DNA of 8,315 bases from an uncultured Collinsella sp. (GTDB taxonomy: Bacteria; Actinomycetota; Coriobacteriia; Coriobacteriales; Coriobacteriaceae): positions 1 to 8,315 of the forward strand of contig URRN01000086.1 of assembly GCA_900550185.1 (NCBI GenBank), given 5' to 3'. The first letter of the stretch is position 1; each line of letters begins with the position of its first letter. The position numbers and the translations under genes are program-made. The notes below the pieces were generated by a model. The model saw nothing but the letters and a program-made list of their open reading frames with translations, ran no database searches and was not told where the DNA came from. Positions 4,410-8,315 of this stretch are shown here, one piece after another.

Positions 4410-5678
4410 AGCCCCGAGCTCGTATTGAACTGCATCCCAATTCTTGGACGGGCGCCGATGCCCTGATCTCTGCCATGTCGAGGTGCGAGATCAAATCCTT
4501 GGCGCGCTCGCCGGAGTGGTATGCCTTGTTCGGCGCCACCTTCCTGTAGAGCTTCTTGAGCTTCGTCTTCCCCTTGTTGCCCGGTGGCATCTCCGTCTCA
4601 GGTGGCAGCCCTAGGAAGGACAGGACGCCGGGCAGGTCGCACAGCATCACGTCCTCGATGTCGGCCTTGGCCGCCAGGTCGACGACTCTCTGCGCTGTCG
4701 GCGAGATGTTCGGGGTGCTGCTACCGCCCGCTGGTTCGGAAGCTGGCGGGCAGTAGCGGGCAGTAGCGGCAGTAGCGGTGTGGCTCGATAGGCCCGAATA
4801 TCCGTAAGGAAGGTGCTCGCTCTCATATGTGCTGATATGCCTCGCCTCGCGAACCTTGGGATGCTTCCTGAGGTAATCCCTCAATTCGAGCCACTCTTTA
4901 TGCTCATAACGCTTCGAAATCGTTTCCCCGTCGACAGTTTCCTTCACATAATGGTATGTTCGAACGCCTTCGAACTTGCCGAACCCGTTCTCGACGCTGA
5001 AGTTTCTGAACCAGCGCGAAAACCCATTCAGGTCCATGAAGTTGACTTGGGGATGCCTGTCTTTCGTTCGTTCGAATGAGTGGACGAGCGGAGTGCCTTT
5101 GACTTGTTCCAGGCCGAAGGCTTCCATTTCGCGGGCCTGCTCCTTTTTCCAGAATTCGAGATACGACGTCAGCGTCTCGCTTATCGAGATCCTCCGCACG
5201 CTTTTCTTGCTTTTGGGCGAGCGAACGCTTCGATCGGCCGCGAACTGCTGCTCAATGAGGATGCTTCTGTTCTCGACGGAGGCATCGGACCACGTCATCC
5301 CGAGGGCTTCTGCCCTTCTCATGTCGGTGTCGAGCATGAGCATCACGCATGTGATGTGCGCGTCCGGTTCTCGATTGAGTAGGATGTCGAGTAGGCGAGC
5401 GGCATGATGGTTCCTTCGCGGTTGTCGTGGAACTTTTTTGCGTACGAGCCGACGGTGTCCCTCGATTTTTGGACGTAGGTGCCGCTGTTGAGTTCTGCCT
5501 TGTAGGCTTCGAGTGCGGCGTCGACCTCTCGGCTTTTGGTGGTATGTATGGTCTGCCACGGCGAATAGCGGTATTTGCCCGTGACCGGATCCTTGCCGAG
5601 GCTGTGACGGTAGCGCCACGTGTATTTGTCGCGGCGTTGCTTCGTTCCTTTGCCTATGACGAGAGGTCGGTCGTTCAT
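4324..5678 (-). pseudogene. Tyrosine recombinase/integrase, broken by internal deletion and frameshift
   Basis: The N-terminus is intact from the ATG at 5678 (AAGGA 5 nt upstream): KGTKQRRDKYTWRYR, then GKYRYSPWQTIHTTKSREVDAALEAYKAEL, an arm-type DNA-binding domain, and the first helix of the core-binding domain (SYAKKFHDNREGT). Near 5395-5414 the frame shifts, and catalytic-domain sequence starts at once: LLDILLNREPDAHITCVMLMLDTDMRRAEALGM with the first catalytic Arg (codon near 5319), the KSKKSVRRISIS strand with a candidate Lys, and later FSRWFRNFSVENGFG. About 90-100 core-binding residues are therefore missing. The HxLRHTQAT box, second Arg, His and nucleophilic Tyr are also absent: after GYSGLSSHT the frame enters a short tandem repeat. 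The remaining frame, to 4324, is unrecognised sequence (including TKLKKLYRKVAPNKAYHSGERAKDLISHL), either a foreign fragment or a second decayed gene. The enzyme cannot be active. It lies about 280 nt from the tRNA fragment, as expected for an element end. Confidence 0.8.
4747..4778. repeat. Short tandem repeat inside the integrase relic
   Basis: CGGGCAGTAG occurs twice, followed by CGGCAGTAG and CGG. Units of 10, 10 and 9 bp mean that gain or loss of a unit shifts the reading frame. It sits exactly where the conserved HxLRHTQAT box of the integrase should be, so slippage or repeat-mediated deletion may have removed it. Confidence 0.75.
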
Positions 5679-5751
5679 CGTGTTCCTTGCCTGAAGTGCC
5701 TGAGAATCGCGCTCGGTTGCGCGGAATGGCGCAAAGGGCTGGGGCGAGTGG

Positions 5752-5803
5752 GCATTACCCTTGGTGGTGGGCCCTGCGTGGGGTCACACCCCAAGGGTAA
5801 TGC
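5752..5803. repeat. 13-bp inverted repeat upstream of the integrase
   Basis: GCATTACCCTTGG (5752-5764) and CCAAGGGTAATGC (5791-5803) are perfect complements around a 26-nt spacer. The repeat lies about 75-125 nt upstream of the integrase start. It could be a regulatory site for integrase expression, part of the attachment-site architecture, or a hairpin in the integrase leader. Confidence 0.6.
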
Positions 5804-5830
5804 TCCGCCTGACCGCTTTCAAGCTCGTTG

Positions 5831-5930
5831 TGGGTCGAATTTGGGTCGAATTATTCCGCGTACTTTTCTTTCGTAAATCTATGAAAACATCAAATGACCT
5901 GGAGTTATATTGACTTCAATTTGGGTCGAA
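5831..5930 (+). repeat. Three direct repeats, candidate integrase arm sites
   Basis: TGGGTCGAA occurs at 5831-5839, 5842-5850 and 5922-5930; the last two share the longer AATTTGGGTCGAA. They lie between the integrase start and the tRNA fragment. Tyrosine integrases of tRNA-targeted elements commonly bind short direct repeats in the arms of the attachment site, so this position fits. Binding is inferred. Confidence 0.55.
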
Positions 5931-5959
5931 ATGTCTGAATGAAACAACGTCGTAGCGAC

Positions 5960-6003
5960 CTCATAACCCGAAGGTCGGTGGTTCAAATCCGCCCCCGCGA
6001 CCA
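5960..6003 (+). other. 3' fragment of initiator tRNA-Met (CAT), putative attachment site
   Basis: The 44 nt from the anticodon loop onward (CTCATAACCCGA, anticodon at 5962-5964), a T arm with stem GGTGG/CCGCC and loop TTCAAAT, and an acceptor strand CCCCGCG-A-CCA match an initiator tRNA. The three C of the anticodon-stem 3' strand and an acceptor that would pair with CGCGGGG support initiator rather than elongator tRNA-Met. The 5' half is absent: upstream there is no D arm or 5' acceptor strand. This is the usual duplicate left at one end of an element that integrates at a tRNA anticodon loop. The intact tRNA is not in the window. Base 72 is G rather than the A common in initiators, perhaps drift. 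Confidence 0.8.
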
Positions 6004-6012
6004 TGAAACTTC

Positions 6013-6045
6013 AGGTCGGAAGCATAAAAGCTCCCGACCTTTTTC
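6013..6045 (+). terminator. Intrinsic terminator after the tRNA fragment
   Basis: AGGTCGGAAGC (6013-6023) pairs with GCTCCCGACCT (6030-6040) with one mismatch and a 6-nt loop, followed by TTTTCTTT. It starts 9 nt after the CCA end and is likely the original tRNA gene terminator, carried with the 3' fragment or marking the start of ancestral host sequence to the right. Confidence 0.8.
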
Positions 6046-6262
6046 TTTGTCTAGGGGTTTCGGCATCTCTCGTTCTTTGGGTACCTCGAGGCGGGCAATC
6101 AGATAGATGCTTACGAGTATCATAGGGTCTTTTTACGTCGCGGTCGTGTCTCGTACTGGTGCGCCGCTCTTTGTGGGACGTGTCACTTTGCCATAGGTTG
6201 TCCGGCGGCGGGGCGCAGGTCGTTCCCCGTGGCGTCGCTCCTTTCGACGCTACGCTGCCTGG
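6046..6262. other. Intergenic region between the tRNA terminator and the alkyltransferase gene
   Basis: I see no gene here. One hairpin is present at 6229-6253 (arms of 9 bp with one G-T pair, 7-nt loop), 10 nt past the alkyltransferase stop on its strand. It lacks a T-run, so a terminator role is weak. Open frames crossing this region lack family resemblance and ribosome sites. Confidence 0.4.
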
Positions 6263-6571
6263 CTACTCGTTCCACTGGTGCCTTTTCATGTCGACGCAGC
6301 CGTTGTCTCGGAAGGCGACTCCTTCCTCCGTCAGTAGTGCTCGCTGGTCGGGGAAGTTTGGCGCGAGGCGTCCCGCGTGGTTGACGACGCGGTGGCAGGG
6401 ATAATCGCCGTAGCGATCCGCCTCGCTCAGCACCGCTCCGACCAGGCGAGAGTTTTTCTCCCTGCCGATGAGGCGCGCTATCTGACCGTACGAGGCGACG
6501 CATCCCGCCGGAATCTCTGCCACGACGGAGAGAATCTCATAAACCAAATCTTCGTCCAGGACTTTTCCCAT
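6263..6571 (-). CDS. MGMT-family protein: minimal O6-alkylguanine-DNA alkyltransferase-like
   Basis: The protein has 102 residues, only the C-terminal DNA-binding/active-site domain of the Ogt/Ada-C family. Visible are IPAGCVASYGQIARLIG (20-36, the winged-helix recognition region), SRLVGAVLS (41-49, equivalent of RAVG-A) and the active-site YPCHRVV with Cys59. In full alkyltransferases the Cys accepts the alkyl group from O6-alkylguanine. Alkyltransferase-like proteins of the same length often have Trp in its place and only flag damage; here Cys is kept, so direct repair remains possible, though the N-terminal domain is absent. The start at 6571 has GGGAG 7 nt upstream. It is on the same strand as the CBS gene, 174 nt downstream of it, so may be expressed by read-through or from its own promoter. 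Confidence 0.85.
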   Translation of the reverse strand: MGKVLDEDLVYEILSVVAEIPAGCVASYGQIARLIGREKNSRLVGAVLSEADRYGDYPCHRVVNHAGRLAPNFPDQRALLTEEGVAFRDNGCVDMKRHQWNE

Positions 6572-6745
6572 CGTATCGCTCCCGTGTTCGCTTTTGCCTT
6601 CGGGGGCGCGGCGCCGATCACCCGTGCTGCGATTTTCGCAGCTCCCCTTACCGAAGCATCGAGGGAAAGCGCGTGCGTGTCGAGGTTGTCTGGTCTAGTT
6701 GCTGGCTCGATGCCTCGAGATGTTCGCCTCAAGTGCGACCTGCCC
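6572..6745. other. Intergenic region between the CBS and alkyltransferase genes
   Basis: It contains a small perfect hairpin (GCTGCG at 6626-6631, CGCAGC at 6637-6642, loop ATTTT) and a distant 8-bp inverted repeat (GCATCGAG at 6656-6663, CTCGATGC at 6706-6713). Neither is followed by a T-run on the coding strand. I see no convincing promoter or small gene. Confidence 0.3.
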
Positions 6746-7252
6746 CTATTGGAAAAGGATGCCGAAGATGTATTTGGTGATGGCGGAGCGGCGGATGACC
6801 CCCACGAGTTTGCCCTCGTCATCAACCACAGGAAGCTTCTTGAACTTCTTCTTCGCCAGCAGCGCGGCGACGCGGGCGATGCTCTGCTCGGGACGGGCAC
6901 ACACTACCTGGCGCGTCGCGAAATCCATGACGCAGCGATCCTTCAGGTCTTCGATGCGCTGCTCAAGGCTCTGATCGTCGAAGTACAGCATGGACGCGTC
7001 ACCGCCCGTGAAGATGGTGTGAGCGCGATGCTGCGCGATGGCTCCCATGACATCGCCGTCGGAGATGAACCCGACCACCTGGTTGCGCTCATCGATTACG
7101 GGCATGCTGCTCACCTCGTTTTCGGCGAGCATGCGCACCACGTCGGAAATCGTGCAATCCTGCGTGCAGGTGAACGGCTCTTCAATCATGATGCTCGAAA
7201 CGGGCGTCCCCTCGAGCTCGAGCGGGATGCGCTCGGACAGAATCTCGGACAT
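6746..7252 (-). CDS. Twin-CBS-domain protein
   Basis: The protein has 168 residues and consists of two CBS domains, about 17-75 and 107-165, joined by an acidic linker. Typical CBS features are MIEEPFTCTQDCTISDVVRMLAENEVSSMPVIDERNQVVGFISDGDVM in the first and ARPEQSIARVAALLAKKKFKKLPVVDDEGKLVGVIRRSAI in the second. Such pairs usually bind adenosine nucleotides and act as energy or nucleotide sensors for a partner. The start at 7252 is only 3 nt past the stop of the MFS gene, and its ribosome site AAGGAGG lies within the last MFS codons, so translation is coupled. Partnership with the transporter is inferred from this coupling. There is no enzyme or DNA-binding domain attached. Confidence 0.85.
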   Translation of the reverse strand: MSEILSERIPLELEGTPVSSIMIEEPFTCTQDCTISDVVRMLAENEVSSMPVIDERNQVVGFISDGDVMGAIAQHRAHTIFTGGDASMLYFDDQSLEQRIEDLKDRCVMDFATRQVVCARPEQSIARVAALLAKKKFKKLPVVDDEGKLVGVIRRSAITKYIFGILFQ

Positions 7253-7255
7253 CGC

Positions 7256-8315
7256 TTATGCCTCCTTCGTTTTCGGTGCGGTTTTCTTGGTGCGCACGCT
7301 GAATATGGCGCAGATAAGGGAAACGAGGCCGATTGCCGCGCACACCTTGTAAGCGACGCCCGCGCCCACGGCGGTGGCTACTTGGATGCTCGCATCGACG
7401 CCGGCCGACGCGGTGACGCTTGTCATGACCGTGATGATGAGCGCCGTGCACAAACCGCCGGCGACCTGGCGGCCGGTGTTCGCGATGGCGTTGCCGTGGG
7501 CGATCATGTCATTTTTCAAGGCATTGACACCCCATGTGTTCACCGGCATGTTCGCGAGCGACTGGCCGGCGGACTGCAGCATGCAGAACAGCGCAACCAC
7601 CAAGATGGGCGTGTTTACCGTCGAAAGCGAGAGCAGGAACAGGGCGCCGGTCATGAGGGCCAGGCCGACGATCGAGATGGCACGCGGACCGAACTTGTCG
7701 AACACCACGCCGGAGATAGGGCTGATGATGATGCCCACCGCCGCGGCGGGAAGCATGGCCATGCCGGTTTCGAAGGCCGAAGCGCCAAGCGAGGTTTGCA
7801 GCAGCAACGGCAACAGCGTGTTGGTGACCAGGCATGCGGCGTTGATGAGCGTGACGATGATGGCGGCCACGCGGAACTCGCGCGTCTTGAGCGTGCCCAG
7901 TTGAAGCAGCGGGTCCTCGATTTTGCCCTGGCGTACGACGAACAGCACCAAGCACACGACACCCGCGACGATCGAGCCGAGCACCACGGGGTTGCCCCAA
8001 CCCATCGACGAGGCGCTCGAGAACCCGTAGAGAAGTCCGCCGAAGGCGATGGTGGAGAGGACGACCGAGGGCAGGTCGAGCTTGGGGTTCTTCAGCTCGC
8101 CCACGTTTTTCAGCATGAACACGCCCAGCACCAGCACGAGAATTGCGAGGGGGACGATGGCGCCGATCATGGTGCGCCAGCCGTACGTGTCGATCACCGC
8201 GCCGCCTACGACGGGGCCGACCGCGGGACCCGCCGACATGACGATGCCCGCCATGCCCATAGCCGTTCCTCGTTTCTCGACGGGGAACACCAGCATGGGA
8301 ACCACCGAGACAAGC
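7256..8315 (-). CDS. MFS transporter, DHA2 (EmrB/QacA) family, 5' end outside the window
   Basis: About 353 residues are visible and the reading frame runs off the right edge. The GTG at 8303-8305 is an internal Val codon, not a start, since LVS precedes it in frame. Near the visible N-terminus are FPVEKRGTAMGMAG and the antiporter motif C (GPAVGPVVGG), placing this around membrane segments 4-5 of a 14-segment drug:proton antiporter. Later hydrophobic segments are regular, with GVVFDKFGPRAIS as the repeated cytoplasmic-loop motif. The C-terminus ends in SVRTKKTAPKTKEA. The substrate cannot be read from sequence; family members export drugs, dyes or metabolites. It is the upstream gene of a tight pair with the CBS protein. 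Confidence 0.9.
   Translation of the reverse strand, partial: LVSVVPMLVFPVEKRGTAMGMAGIVMSAGPAVGPVVGGAVIDTYGWRTMIGAIVPLAILVLVLGVFMLKNVGELKNPKLDLPSVVLSTIAFGGLLYGFSSASSMGWGNPVVLGSIVAGVVCLVLFVVRQGKIEDPLLQLGTLKTREFRVAAIIVTLINAACLVTNTLLPLLLQTSLGASAFETGMAMLPAAAVGIIISPISGVVFDKFGPRAISIVGLALMTGALFLLSLSTVNTPILVVALFCMLQSAGQSLANMPVNTWGVNALKNDMIAHGNAIANTGRQVAGGLCTALIITVMTSVTASAGVDASIQVATAVGAGVAYKVCAAIGLVSLICAIFSVRTKKTAPKTKEA
7261..7267 (-). promoter_or_regulatory. Ribosome binding site of the CBS gene inside the MFS 3' end
   Basis: A perfect AAGGAGG on the minus strand encodes the last Lys-Glu codons of the transporter and lies 8 nt before the CBS start codon. It supports the 7252 start and translational coupling of the two genes. 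Confidence 0.85.

Noticed and set aside
5427..5876. 149-codon plus-strand frame across the integrase start and attachment region.
   Set aside because: Antisense to the recognised integrase N-terminus and runs through the inverted repeat; no family resemblance.
5925..6003. A complete tRNA-Met gene.
   Set aside because: The 5' acceptor strand, D arm and 5' half of the anticodon stem are absent; only the 3' 44 nt match.
6478..6900. 140-codon minus-strand frame spanning the CBS-alkyltransferase gap.
   Set aside because: It is out of frame with both recognised genes and overlaps each; no family features or ribosome site.
8303..8305. GTG start codon for the MFS transporter.
   Set aside because: The frame continues to the window edge and the first visible residues belong to the middle of a DHA2 transporter, so the true start lies outside.

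Overview
The window looks like a piece of a high-GC actinobacterial chromosome. The protein style, a degraded Coriobacteriia-like integrase and the intergenic palindromes suggest a gut Coriobacteriia of the Collinsella type. That placement is inference from sequence style; no ribosomal or other taxonomic marker is present.

Layout. (1) Positions 1-956 hold a structured leader followed by a KDPG/KHG aldolase gene (eda) and a strong intrinsic terminator. (2) Positions 957-2002 hold a GntR/FCD-family regulator on the minus strand, flanked on both sides by related 24-25 bp perfect inverted repeats. (3) Positions 2003-3031 hold a regulated promoter region (two palindromic sites and a promoter-like sequence), then a second copy of the eda leader structure, then a YczE/YitT-type membrane protein. 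(4) Positions 3058-4236 hold a seven-unit 10-bp tandem array directly in front of a standalone AAA-type ATPase with a C-terminal winged-helix-like region. (5) Positions 4257-6045 are the relic of an integrative element: repeated half-palindromes, a tyrosine integrase broken by deletion and frameshift, three direct repeats that could be integrase arm sites, and a 44-nt 3' fragment of an initiator tRNA-Met followed by its terminator. (6) Positions 6263-8315, all on the minus strand, hold a minimal O6-alkylguanine alkyltransferase-like protein and a closely coupled DHA2-type MFS transporter and twin-CBS protein pair; the transporter runs off the right edge.

The most interesting signal is the shared leader in front of eda and in front of the membrane protein gene. 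Both copies have a hairpin with a 14-nt loop carrying AGTCCCATTCC, a conserved linker ending in ACGACTG, and a long stem enclosing a small hairpin followed by 19 identical bases (AGCAGTGCCTCCGATAACC). The stems differ in sequence but keep pairing, and a loop-to-linker pseudoknot can be drawn in both with compensatory changes. I do not recognise it as a named riboswitch class. It may be an undescribed cis-regulatory RNA that links a sugar-acid aldolase to a small membrane protein, possibly a transporter. The ligand, if there is one, is unknown.
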